DNA from: Kappaphycus alvarezii
Lineage: Eukaryota > Rhodophyta > Florideophyceae > Gigartinales > Solieriaceae
NCBI GenBank assembly: GCA_002205965.3
Contig: NADL03000183.1
Location: forward strand, 1 to 64,000
Direction: 5' to 3'
DNA length: 64,000 nucleotides
Positions 1 to 11,545 of the stretch are shown here, one piece after another. The notes under the pieces were generated by a model that saw only the letters and a program-made list of their open reading frames with translations, made no database searches and was not told the DNA's origin. Each line of letters starts with the position of its first letter. Position 1 is the stretch's first letter. The position numbers were made by a program, and so were the translations under genes.

Positions 1-450
1 ATGGGAAATAAGAGGACCAAATTAATTGATAGTTTCTTAAGTATCTTTTGCTTAGAGTATATTGTCCACACAAAGTATTTTATGCATTTCTTGGTATCTT
101 CTGTAGTTTTGTTCGGACTTTAGGGGTAGCCAAAAGTCTATATAAGCTGAGTAAACTGCTTCCTCATGGAAAGGTCAAGCAAGTTGGCAGACAACTTCAA
201 GCCAAGTCCCGAGTAGTAGCAAGTTGAGAGTCAACTTCAGACCCAAGAAAAATTTTCTTACGCTAGTCGCAGAGCGTTGGTGGTAGACCCTGCCCCTTTA
301 TACTTGCTTTTAGCTTTCTCAACTCTCTTCTATATGCACTCCCTTTTGTTCGTTCAACAATACCACGGTAGCACTTTTGTCGCTCGCAACACCTCCTTCT
401 CACGGTTATTGGTTCTGAAGATCTCTTTCCCCGCCGATTTACCCCTATCA
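1..450 (+). repeat. 5' LTR of copy A (3' part), variant U3
   Basis: Ends in CCCCTATCA like the other family LTRs and carries the shared R/U5, including the TATA-like CTATATAA near 140. Bases 1 to ~110 are a U3 segment not found in copies B-F. They match, in reverse orientation, the stretch around 11,890-12,000 of an older repeat. Confidence 0.8.
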
Positions 451-1062
451 TTGGTACTCTTGTGGAGGGGGTTGCACCCGAGGTATTCGAGTTGAGCAGT
501 ATTAGGGAACACTTCGGGGAGATTTGTTTTCTGTAATCATGGATCTCAACGCTGCTCGTATAACGTTCACAGGGGGCAAGACTGAAGACGTTGAGGAGTT
601 TCTTTACACATATGTCAACGTTGTGATGCGTGAGAAAGGCGATGAAGAGAAGGCCGCAAGTATCTTCGCCTATCTTCATGGTGACGCAAAGCACAAATAT
701 AAGTCCAAGTTTATCGACGGTGGTCTCTTAACGGGAATGGCGTAACTTCGGTGAGGTATGTGAGTGGCTTGTGAAAGAGTATGCTAAAGAGGTAGAACCA
801 GATGAGAGATGATTCGTACCGCCATAGAGGCCCGGCTCAACTTCGACGATTTGTTAAGCTCATTGTGTACTTGTGTGATCTTTATGAAAAGGCTGGGTTC
901 AACGCCCAAGCCAAGTACGGAATGCTGCGTAAGGCGGCTATGGGGGATAAGCGGCTCTCCGATTTCCTCCTCATCAAGGGCCCTCACACTTTTGATGAAC
1001 TGAAGGGTACCATAGTAGAATTTGTCAAAAATTCGGAGACGTTTCAGTCACTGAGTGAGGTC
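1..1062 (+). mobile_element. Ty3/gypsy-type LTR element, copy A, 5' fragment
   Basis: Holds the end of a 5' LTR (to about 450), a primer-binding-type stretch (TTGGTACTCTTGTGGAGG) just after it, an untranslated leader and the first part of Gag, whose start codon is at 539. The sequence tracks copies E and F until about 1062 and then changes abruptly to unrelated sequence. Everything downstream (protease, RT, integrase, third ORF, 3' LTR) is absent. The first ~110 bases differ from the LTRs of copies B, C, D and F and instead match the old repeats at 8.8-12.9 kb. It is a broken fossil that begins before the window. Confidence 0.9.
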
Positions 1063-2492
1063 GATCCCCCTGAAAATGAACTCCGCCTAGTGGACACGAC
1101 ATCACGAACGGAGTACAGCTTGGATGTCCAGTGCTACGAGAACAAAAACTCTTTACTTAGTGACTATTCGGGAGAAAATGGATCGCAAAACTTCAAACTC
1201 AACCTTAATATGCTAAAAATTGAAAAATTCGAAGACGGCGACATTCGCCCCGGAAAGGAGGCAGCGATGATTTGGATAGGGACTCTTGCAGTGAGCCGCT
1301 TCGTTCTGACACGTGCATTTCTCACCGTGTGCGTATTGCCGAAGGCGAATCGTGATCAACTGGATCGCAAACTGCCTATGAAAGGATGCAAGACGCAAAA
1401 TCAATGGGTGATGTGGTATCCGTCCGCTACCCCTCGATCGCTTGTGAAGTGGATTGAGTTTCTTTCAAAGGGAAGGGGATATGACTCGAACGACCTGCTG
1501 AACATATTACCGTCCCTAGAAGGTTTCTACAGGTTCACGCTTCCCAGTCAGGGCCCTAAGGAGCTCATGAGAGTCGTTTTTGACGAAGAGCCCCTGGACT
1601 CAAATGGACTTCAAGCTTACGAAGTGGAGCAAGGATCCAGCCGATTCCTTCAAATCACGCTCCCCTTGAATATTGACGTTCCCAAGTCTTCCTCTCCGCC
1701 AGGGGCGTCAGTTTTCTCCTTTAATGAGGTGGTGGACTGCTTCGTGCTTCCCCTAAATCCTTTAATTTTTTCTGGATGTCTCGGCCCATATCGATCCGCA
1801 GTGCATGGTTCTAATGCCTCCGATCGTTGGTCATCGTTCATGAAGAAGTTGAAAGTAGACCAAAGGGCAGCCGGCGTTGAGAGGAACGCTGTGGACAACC
1901 TCCAACAAATCATATCATCTTTACCTGGGTTCATTATGGGGTCAAAAATCGGTTGGAATGAGAACGACCATTCCAAGCTGAAAGAAGTGTCGTCGAAAGC
2001 GCGTCCGGTCTCAGGGTCCACCGTTCCCAAAAGCAGTAAAGGACCCAAAAATGACACTACGAATAGTTCGCGAGAAGTTTCTGCTGTCATGAAGCGTCTA
2101 AGGAAAGTTTTTCCGAAAAAGGGACTACTAAGTCATCGGCACCCGCAAAATCTACTCTCAAGAAAATACGCCCCAAGAAGAGACCTTTCCAAAGAGACAG
2201 CAGGTACCTCTGGCTCTCCTAAACTTAACGAGCAAAAAAGGTTCAGTTTCTAAGACCACAGCTCAGAGGAAAAACGAATCGCCACCGGGTGAGAGTGATG
2301 CCCAGTCAAGCAGGCAAAAATTGTTCAGAAGGAACCTGTGATGAAAACGAAATCCGCGATAAGCCGAGGTCCTCCTAAGGATAATAGGAGCGAATGTTCC
2401 TCTCAAAAGAGCTCCGAGAGCGATGAGAGTAGTTATATGGACTTTGACGAAGAAATGGATCGCCAAATTGACGAAGAATTGAAAAAGCTATA
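1063..2492 (+). pseudogene. Unrecognised host gene, 5'-truncated, Lys/Ser-rich C-terminus
   Basis: An open frame runs across the junction with the Gag fragment of copy A and on to 2253. After the junction the protein does not resemble any family I know. The first in-frame Met after the junction is at 1210, in NMLKIEKFEDGD. Residues coded to about 2085 look like a folded region with mixed hydrophobic and charged segments. From about 2040 the sequence is Ser/Lys-rich and nuclear-looking. The coding character moves between frames near 2095, 2195, 2235 and 2305 and ends in an acidic tail (MDFDEEMDRQIDEELKKL) with a stop at 2490-2492. These shifts could be real decay or single-base assembly errors. 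The original 5' end appears to have been replaced by the retroelement. No intron with clear GT/AG borders was found. The gene converges with the long minus-strand gene at 3035-6334. Confidence 0.5.
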
Positions 2493-3034
2493 ACTGTTAG
2501 TTTCTAATTAAATTGCTCTACTTTTTTTCTCTTCGCCCGATATAAATTACTTTTGTTAGCTGAGACCCCAGTTCTTTAGGTTTAGGAGAGTAGCGCAATG
2601 TCATCTAAGGCGTTGCCTTGGTTGCCGAAGAGCCACCTCAACAAGGAAACGTGCTGCTTCACTGCGCTAAGTGCTGCAAAAAAATGCCTGAAACAGTTAG
2701 ACAGCGATACCGACAACTCGATTGGGGACGACTGGACCCCTAATTTTGCCGTTTGGTACACAAAACCATTGATGTAACCCAGCGAAAGGATGATAGTCCA
2801 GGAGTTTTCAAGACCGCCACCGGTTAGGAGGTTTTTCTTACCATATCTCGTCACATAACCCCTGTTTACAGGGAGCCTTTTTGCCACGTGTAATTGGCAA
2901 TTTTTTGGAATACACGTGTCATGGTGCTCTGAAAAATAAGCTCTTTAACTTAACTGTTTGGTTGCGAGTTGTTTACCCTTTAGCACCTCCCCATTGCTTC
3001 GGATTACATTCTTTACTCCCAAGTTGATGACACG
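2493..3034. other. Intergenic space between converging genes
   Basis: About 540 bases between the stop of the plus-strand gene and the stop of the minus-strand gene. A T-rich run lies near 2520. It is probably 3' UTR sequence of both genes. I see no conserved coding frame or RNA gene here. Confidence 0.5.
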
Positions 3035-6000
3035 CTAAGTGAATGTGTAACTTGCTCCATAGTCTACTAGTAGTTCTACAGCACCACATATAGGACATTC
3101 GTAGCATTGTTTGGACTTCAACAGCCTTTCCAATAGCTTGGGGTACAACATCGGAACAACAAGGTGGTTCTTTTTTAGCGCTTTCGTTCCTTCTGAGTAT
3201 ATTTCCGTGAGCTGTGCGGGGTCCAGCTGCCGTTCGTAGACAACGCAACTGCCGTCACTGTTGTGGTTGAATTTAGAAGCTAGGCTATCGTCATGGAAAA
3301 AGAGCCAGTACAGCTTATCTGTTATACCGCTTACAAACAGCTCCCGCTGTTCAAACGGCGATAGGCGATGCTTGTGATCCTTGACGCCACTCTCTGAGTC
3401 AACTAAATATGCCTGCCCAAGAACCAATGGCAAAGGCCTTTCCCCACGCTGGATTATTTCCCTGGCCTGCTCCTTCGAAATGAAAGCGCCAAGTTCCACC
3501 GGAGTTCCATCATCGTTGAACCTCTTGTAACAGTCTGACTCTGATGTAGGGGTGTTCTTACTTAGAAAAATGCTTACATGTGCCTTCAAACCAATTTCGG
3601 AAATCACTCTATCCGACTGATGCAGTGTCATCAGAAAAGGAACAGAAACAGATCTGTCAAGGTTATCTCTTTCAGGATGGCGGTTGAAAGCACCTTCATT
3701 ATGTTTTCCAAGGACCGAATGACCACCACAATGGCACTTCTTCAGGACAATAGATCTCAACGCCTCGAAGACCCCAATTGATGTCGACCTCCGGCCATCG
3801 AACACCCATGCCATGACCTTTCGGAAAACTGTCGGAGATGATGGACGGGTCACGGTGAGAAATTCCTTGAGAACCTCCGTATCCTCGCCGGTGACGTCGA
3901 GAATTTTATAACGAGGGAATCTCTGCATGATTTTGCTAAACTCCAATTTGAGAAATGCGTGAAGGTCACTTTCTAAACCCTCGGAGCTCAACGACTGAAT
4001 TTTAAGCGATGTTTGGATCTCAGGATATTAGCGTAAACCAAAAAGTGGCAGATGCATGTCGAAGCAATATTCGACAAAGACCCATCGAACTCTGGCGAGA
4101 CAACGATCGTCTGAGAGTATAATTTAAGCTTTCCATTTCCAAATGACTTCTCAGGAGACATAACGGCAGTCTCGTTCATTGTTATGGCATACTCCATGTT
4201 ATAGTTCTTAAGGAAAATCTCTTCAAGTACTTCGGAGACAGTATGTCCGTAGCAGTTATCATAGGACTGAAGGAAGCCAATCCACTTCGCTCCATTGTGG
4301 AGAGGTTCCGGCTCGATTTCGAGAATTCTCTCTTCATGCTGCGATACCTGAACGATTTCGATTTGTTGTAGGTATTTATCAGCCAGCTCGAGACAGTTTG
4401 AGGCGCACGCAATTTTGCGTCGAACTTCTGGATCAATACGTCCACATGAACTCGACGGTTGAGGGGTAGGCTCAGATGCCCGTTTTCCCGGGAAGTTCTT
4501 TCGTTTGGCCTTTTGCGAGGGGACCTGTTCGCGCTGCGTCTTGACCTCATTACTGCGATGGGAATCGCAGAAGTCCCTTTTAGAGCGCAGCCTTTCGCTA
4601 CTCCGAGTCTTTCTAACACTTAAATGAGTATTTTCTCGGTGCCTGCGGGCGCTTGAAGGCAGAATCATAATTGCAGCATCGTCTTCGGTTCGGTCTGCAA
4701 CCTCTTCATCAGCTTCCTCACGTGCTGGCATATGCATCTTCACTTTCTCCACGTTCCGAACATCAAGACACTTCTCGTCCGTGCTTCCAACGCTATCATC
4801 AGATATTTGAAGAATCTTTTCCCTCCCCATAACTTCTTTTGACGTAAGATGTACCACCTTTGCGACCGAGGCGCGTTTCTCCCTTACTTTCAAAATAGGT
4901 TCCACCACCTCGAGCTTTGGATTGGTATCCACGGTGTTTTGGGGGATCGGAGCAACAATGACGTTGGGACTACTCCCCTTTGGTATGTATTCGGAGATCG
5001 TTTCGGTGATTTCGTCAGCAGCCTCTTGAGATTTCCCCTCAACAATTACGTCAGATACGTCATGACTTTCGACTCGCATTTTCTTTTTTGGAGGGGATGT
5101 TGCTTCATCTGGCTTCTTTGTGCCCTTCCCAATTTTCATGCCACGAGCTGGTGAGGAAAGACGAGACTGGATGGAGTCGAATAGATGTTTTGCTGGTGCA
5201 AGATCTTCACAAGCAAATTCGACCGAACCCACACCCTGCAACACCTCGCGAAATTTAGAATGAGCTTGTTCCAAATCTTGATCAAATGGGGCAGTGGAAG
5301 AAATCGAAGTCACAAAAAGCGCCCAAAACATTTTCTGTGCATCTGATAGACTGTTGTTTTCGGCTTTCCATCTCGGTAGTATATCCAGCATAGCGATCGT
5401 AATGCTGCTGGATACCCTTTCAAGAACTCCCGCGGCGCTTAAGGAGCCATTTTTCTTGTGAACCTGCCGGTAGACAACAACAATAGCGGCGAACACAAAT
5501 CCTTGCATAGCCAACATCAAACGGGAATGAGAATACAAGAAGCTGCGTGAAGAGATGAGCAAAGTGCGCTCTTTCTTCCCCTTCGCATCATCGTCAATCT
5601 GATGGTACCAGGCGAAAAAGCATGCAAAAGAGTCCATAGCATTCTGTTTCCCCTGTCCATGATGTTAGATAGCGAGAAGAGGCCCAAAGAGCGCCAACGC
5701 TGGATCACTCTCTGTGAAAGGGGAGTAATGCAGGCATTCAAATGCTTCAGAACGGATACCTGTTTCTTCGACAACCTCATCGCAGAATGTAATTCGTGCT
5801 TGGACTTCTGGCCTCTCATACAGATCAACTCGTCGAGAAAGCACGGAACTGACGATTTGCAATGCGAGATGCGTTGTAAGACATCACTAAGGCCTGGCTT
5901 GTAGGTATATTGAGGAAAACATCAAAGTACAAGTACGTTTCCAGTATGTCATCCCGATCGGAGAAGGCCTGAACAATGCTCCTGTGTCGGTGACGGCCAT

Positions 6001-6334
6001 CAATAAAAATGAATTCTTTCAGATCCGACTCGGCGTCCGCTTGTGAGGTGCATAGATCTATGGATGGAAGTGCTTCTAATTCCCTGGCGCTCAAGTTCCA
6101 AACCATTCCCTTCATAGAGCCGGGCGCGACATCGTTGAAGTGAGCTCTATGCGAAGTCTTGATTCCCATGATAAATGTTCCTCTCTTCGCTTGGTCAAAA
6201 CCAAAACTTTTCATGTCCTCCGCAATAACTTCGACAGTGGCATTATCGACAGGACGAAGAGCCTTCTCTGACATCGCATCGGAGATGATGTTGAGCTGCT
6301 TGATGCTAAAACAGGCACGGAACATTTGCGCCAT
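3035..6334 (-). pseudogene. Long nuclear-type protein with N-terminal ParB/Srx-like domain
   Basis: One gene read right to left in successive open segments: 6334-5825, 5862-5665, 5637-3988 and 3991-3035. Together they cover about 1,050-1,100 codons. The first segment starts MAQMFRACFSIK and shows ParB/sulfiredoxin-like features: LRPVDNATVEVIAEDMKSFG, then FIDGRHRHRSIVQAF, then a Tyr-Asn-Ala-Ser/Asn element (MSYNASRIANR). The middle has basic, Ser-rich low-complexity sequence with nuclear-localisation-like clusters (PPKKKMR, RSSERLRSKRDF, KAKRKNFPGKRA). The C-terminal segment has a CHCGGH motif and a zinc-ribbon-like CYECPICG near the end. The breaks between segments (about 5855, 5650 and 3990) need only one- or two-base changes. 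No intron borders fit well, so it is either a recent pseudogene or a gene with assembly indels. ParB-like folds bind or cut nucleic acid or nucleotides; a DNA-related nuclear role is inference. The two best-supported parts are the ParB-like start and the 549-codon middle frame. Confidence 0.6.
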
Positions 6335-8790
6335 TTGGAAGAGAGATGTTTAGAGAGGTATGCAACGAGTTAAGTTAGTAGAGAAATATAATCTGTTGAT
6401 TCTGATATAGGTGCGGGTGGAGATGCAGGGTAGATGTGGATATGTTTGGAGAGGGAGAAGGAAGAGACGGAAGAAAAACGTTGGACTTTAAGTACCCAAA
6501 TTAATTGCAAGCGCAGAATCAAATCAAAGCAAATAGTAACTGACTATTGATTTTACAGTTGTAATTCTAAAAATTGTGATATACACGTGGCAACTGAAAT
6601 CAAGAATGAAACCCAAATTGAAACCCTAAATCCAAGAACTATATGTGCAGCCTGCTCTGAACTCTCTCCATTGCAAACCCGCAAGCTCCTCGCCGTTTAT
6701 TTAGACATTATGAATATTTTTTTGAAGTAAGAACCGAAAATTAAACACCACGAATCTACCGCCCTATACGAATCGTTATGGTCATGTTTATGTAAACAGA
6801 ACCGGGAAAACTTTGTATTTCTAAGAAATCGTGGTTGCGCAAAACCTCTTTCGCATGGCGAAATCATGTCAGATAGAACATGTCCGGATGACCTTCGCTG
6901 CTATTTATTTCAAAACACAATATACAGAAATAACGGCTCGCTCCAAATTCTCTCATTGCGAACTAAAATTCCAGGCCATGCAAGGTAGACTTTATGATCC
7001 TTGTTTTGTAAGTAAGACCAAGAATGGCAAACTAGAATCTCTCTGTTGTAATAAAGACTCTAAAACCCTGCCATTCGAGATAGATTTCATGATCCTTTTT
7101 ATAGAAATAGAGCCTAGAATGACGCTCAAATTCTATGAGCCTTGTAGAGGTCGAAAATCTCCTTATTATCGCTACATCATGTCAGTTAGAAACAAGTGCT
7201 GATGGCCCTCAATGTCATTTATCCATAAGTCTTATGTTTCTTAAGCAGTTCGTATGAACTTAAATGGCAAAATTCCTCTTTCCACCATGAATCTCACTCC
7301 TAGATTGCGTAAGCCTTTGATATTCATTAGAAGGATAAAAGATCTCCATCCATGCTCGAAAGGCTCATGCTGGACGTCCCTTAAAAATTCATTTTTGGCA
7401 CAATCGCTCCAACGGATTTCAAGGCATATATTCCCACCCCCACATTAGCCTGAGCCTCACATTACGAGCATCATACAAATACTTACTAAGATGATCTACT
7501 GTATCATCAGGTTGCAACTGAAAACACACGCATCAACTAAATTGAATAAAGACCATAAGGTATTTGTACGTCACGTTTCTCATTTAGGAAGCATTGAACC
7601 AGCCAATGACTTGATTAAAGACAAATACATTCTCCAAATCCTTACATCCCGGACAGCATCATACTTTTCCTACTCTTGTGATATAAGCAATCCAACGGAT
7701 TTCAAGTCATATTTATCCCCAAATGGATCTAGTAAACACAAAAAGGTCGCTCTGTGTCATTTTTTATCGACACCAATCACCGGAGCATTACATTCCACGC
7801 ACCGAAAACAAGGCATACTAATACCAACTGCTCCATTTATCAGGATTTAGGAATTATTTCTCTACCAAATGGATTCAAGGATTCAATAAAGGCAAGACGG
7901 TATTCAGTTTTTACTTTTCTCAGTTAGGAAGCAATTTATAAACAAATGCTTTGAGTGCGTCACCTATGTAAATTCAGCAGATCCTCGTGTTCAGGAAACC
8001 TTACCCAATTTCTTACTACTAACGATTCCTTGCGGAGTTTTTCGGATAAAAGCGAATTTGTATCCAGCTCACTTTACAAGGTCCCAAGAACACACTAAGA
8101 GCACATTGGATCACTTGTTCGCAAACAGAGCCGTCATCACTTCCGCTTGGAGAGCAAGTTTTTTGCATTGGCCACTTTTATGCAGAGTTTGACTTGCAGC
8201 GTATCCAACATAAACCTTACTAATATCAACTGTTCGTTTCATCGGGTTTCACTGCAATCTCAAAAACTGGATCTAGTAGGGAAAATCAGGTAGCCCCGAC
8301 CCATATCACTGCGTAGGCCATGATCGCAGCACACAAATATAATATAGACGCTGAATACCACTATCAAGGACCACCTCAGCACAAGATTAATGCTTTATTG
8401 AACAAACACTCCACAAAATCGAGTTTACCGTCAAAACCGCCTTAAAACATGGCAACACCACGAGTCTGCATGACGCTATCTTTGCACACTTTTTCATAAA
8501 ATTGTTGTGATACACTGCCTACTCCATCCATTTCTTAAATAATAACGGGTTAATATAGGTCTGTAATCCATTTCCTAGAAAAAACGGTACAACCGCATCA
8601 AAAATAGCAAATCGACATTTTCGAAAAATTGTCATAACCCAAAATATTTTTACTTCTATGGCTTGAACTGTTGTTAGAAAGACAATGAAGCACTCCTGAA
8701 CACTTTAGAGGACCATACAAGCCTTATCGGAACATATAAATAACATGTGCAACAAATCCCTCGGCCACCCAAATCCCCACCGACCGGTAA
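6335..8790. other. AT-rich gene-poor stretch with faint internal repeats
   Basis: No convincing gene. The longest frame (6831-7202, + strand) has no recognisable domain and an ordinary composition for AT-rich DNA. Short phrases recur: TCCAACGGATTTCAAG near 7407 and ATCCAACGGATTTCAAG near 7690, and similar ACTAATA(C/T)CAACTG phrases near 7818 and 8219. These hint at an old decayed repeat. The promoter of the minus-strand ParB-like gene should lie in the first few hundred bases. Confidence 0.5.
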
Positions 8791-8824
8791 CTAAAACCCC
8801 TAATCCCTAAAACCCTAAAACCCC
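8791..8824 (-). repeat. Short telomere-like repeat tract
   Basis: Four imperfect units of CCCTAAAA/CCCTAAT type, i.e. TTTTAGGG on the minus strand. The tract sits at the left border of the old LTR-related repeat L1. It could be an interstitial telomeric scar or a chance C/A-rich run. Confidence 0.45.
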
Positions 8825-10185
8825 TGCTCACACGAGATTCTCAGTGCAAATACCCAAGAACAGAGGTGTTCCAAGCTGAAAAGTGCTACTGTAGAGTAGT
8901 AGTGGAAGGGAGACTAAAGGTCTACAGGTACGATGATAAAGGTCAGGTTCGACCAACTTTACTTGCTGAGTACTCTTAATCGAAATTTTACATGGTTCTG
9001 AAGTTGACTCCTAACTTCATTCCTTCTCGAGTTCGAAACTGAACTTATCTCCCAACTTGCTTTTATTCTCAAAGAGGAATCAATTTACTCAGCATGTACA
9101 GACTTTTCGGCTAATCCTAAAGTCTCAAGAACAAATACTAAATACCATAAAACTAATATTAGTAGATCTTGCGGACAAGTACGCCAAGGTTAAGACACTT
9201 TTAAGATAAATATAGAGATCTATTCATTACACTCATAGTTCTCGAGAACAGATCCAAAAAGGTCCTCTAAAATGTCTTTACCTCTAGTACAATCCCTACA
9301 AATTCCTCGAACGGCTCACGATGGTAGATGGCCTCCCGACATATCTGAGTCCTCACAACCTTCCTTGCGTCCCTACATCTCCGCTCCATACCCTATCAAG
9401 GAGTCTGAGGTTAAGAATGCACTCTTATTCTTACCTTCGCCGTTTCATCTACACCCCCACACTTGAACGAAAAAAGCCACAGCGGGTTCACGAAATTATA
9501 CTCATCTTTTGAGATTTAGATGCATATCTCCACCACCTCTGCCTCATCCGCCTCTTCGGTCTCCTCCAAATAGATTATACGAACCCGCTCTCGAACACAT
9601 TTTCGGTCCTGTTGGCGGTGGTAGTAGTCGCAATCCGTCGGCCCATATTAATTCGAGGCAAGCCCGTTGATATAGTCTGGCCTTCTCTGGTGTGCTTTAA
9701 TGGTATAACAGGGGCGGAGGTTGGTCTGGTTGGAAAAAGGCAGGACACTGACGATTTGTTGCAGCCTGAAAGACGATGACGTTGAGCTGGCCTCTGATCT
9801 GTTTAAACAGGGCCAAAAGCCATAGATCGGTCGGCCCAGCAGATATTGAAATCAGCGAAAATTGATTTTGAAATTGTCAATTAACGGAAAGGAAACTGCG
9901 TTCATGAAGACGACATTGTCCAGAAACATAAAGGTAAAAACAACCTCCGACCGTAGGTGAAAATGCTTAGATTCTTAAAGAGAAAATATTCTCAGGAGAT
10001 CTTCAGAAGGTTAATGTCGAGGAAGGGAGGCAGTAGATAGTTGCTTGTGATTAAAGACAAGAAGCATTAGAAAAGTAGAGGAGAAATGAGGATTTTTCAC
10101 GTGGCCCGAAAAAATGAATACAAAACCCTATAATTCCAGATTCCTGTAAGAAAGTAAGAAACGGAAGATATCTCTTTTCATATCT
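8800..10185 (-). repeat. Old LTR-related repeat L1 (left copy)
   Basis: Aligns along its length with L2 at 11,546-12,940. Its first ~350 bases resemble, with many substitutions, the R/U5 side of the B/C-family LTR in minus orientation: AGGTGTT...AAAGTGCTACTG, CTGAAGTTGACTC, CAACTTGCTTTTATTCTC, and the TAAAGTCTCAAGAACA phrase. The remaining ~1 kb is a long U3 unlike that of copies B-F but related to the first 110 bases of the window. The divergence is far higher than between the young copies, so it is an older relative. Confidence 0.65.
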
Positions 10186-11545
10186 CTTTATGAAGATATC
10201 TCTTTTTCCCGTACATCATCCCCCCCCCTTGAATGCTCCCTCAAGGCAGCTTCTCTCGCTTCCCAAGCCCATCTCCCCTCCAAACTTCCCTCCTACCCAA
10301 CTTCAATTGCCCTTTATCCTCAGAAACCACCAACGAGAGTGCTTTATGCTTGGAAAAAAGCCAAAGATTTGAGCCATCTTCCAAAAACATCTCCTCAAAT
10401 CGTAACTGTCCTCCACTTCCGCAACAGCATCCTCGTCTCGCTGCTCTCTTTCCTCTCTTCACCGAATCGCCGGAACTTATATCGAGCATCAAGGTAGAAT
10501 CTGATATTTCGAATATGATGGTTCAAATTAACCTCAAGAACCCCTCATTCTCAAGAAAACATTCCTGTCACTGCCCGCTTACCTACGATACGATTACTCG
10601 CCCTTTTCGACCTCCTTGGTTTGCATAGCTCGAGCCGTCCTCCTCTAGATCGTTATGTTCGCGGACAAAACCACATACCCTACAAGCTTATTTACATTCT
10701 CAGCCACTTAACTAGTGACATTTGTCGTCAAAAATAAATGTTCCACTTCCATAACCACCGCTTAGGCAACGAGACACTCCGTATAGATATCCTTATCGAT
10801 TACATCGCACTTTCTCCTCGCCTACAGGCCATAAACGTCTCCATTGGCAGCTCCTATACCACTTGCGCCCTTCCTGTCGCTACCAAACATCTGGGAAGGG
10901 ACATAATCGGCAGGGGATCTCGAGACCCGTTGTTACGATGGCCTTTGTACAGTACTACATGACAAACAAAATTCCAACCTATATGTCATGATGATCTCGA
11001 GAGTTCCCTAAGGCCGTAACGGCCTTCGTTGCCTCTCAACATGCTTGCTCCTTTGACGCGAACTCCTCTTTTCAATCCGTCCAAATCCTACCCATGATGT
11101 TCTCCCGCACCATGTAACATGCAGCTTGCGCCACTTGTCCCTCTTCTCTAGCCCTAACCACTGCTTAACACTAGTCACCTTTCAACATATTAAAGTTTAT
11201 CCATCTCCTTTGCTGGTGCTGTAGCGGTGTCCGCGGATCCACACATTTCTCTCTCTGCTACGATCCTTTGGCCTCCTCTGCCTCCTTATCAAGTTTCGAC
11301 GAACCCTTTTCATCACACTTCGTCGCTCCATTTTTTCTAGATAATCTTCGTAGTCTATGGGCCCACTTTGCAGTAATTCTAGGTCCTAGATTTAATTTGA
11401 CTTCTAGTAATTTTTGTGATGACGGAGTGAGGGCGGAGGTTGATCACGACAGTGAGAAGGTTAGTTATAATGCTTAACATGTTATCAGAAAGTCTGGGGA
11501 AGGGTGCGTATATATAGAGCAACCACTCATACTCACGCGAGGAGT
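10186..11545. other. Interior between the two old repeats
   Basis: About 1.36 kb with C/T-rich + strand around 10,190-10,480 and no recognisable Gag, RT or integrase motif on either strand. If L1 and L2 are the two LTRs of one element, this is its interior, too short for an autonomous element. A perfect 17-base palindrome AAGGCCGTAACGGCCTT-like sequence lies near 11,010-11,025. Confidence 0.4.

Noticed and set aside
6831-7202. 123-codon plus-strand frame as a gene
   Set aside because: No domain, no protein-like composition beyond chance in AT-rich DNA, and faint repeats run through the area.
10233-10628. 131-codon Pro/Ser-rich frame as a gene
   Set aside because: It follows a C/T-rich strand inside an old repeat element; low-complexity composition explains the open frame.
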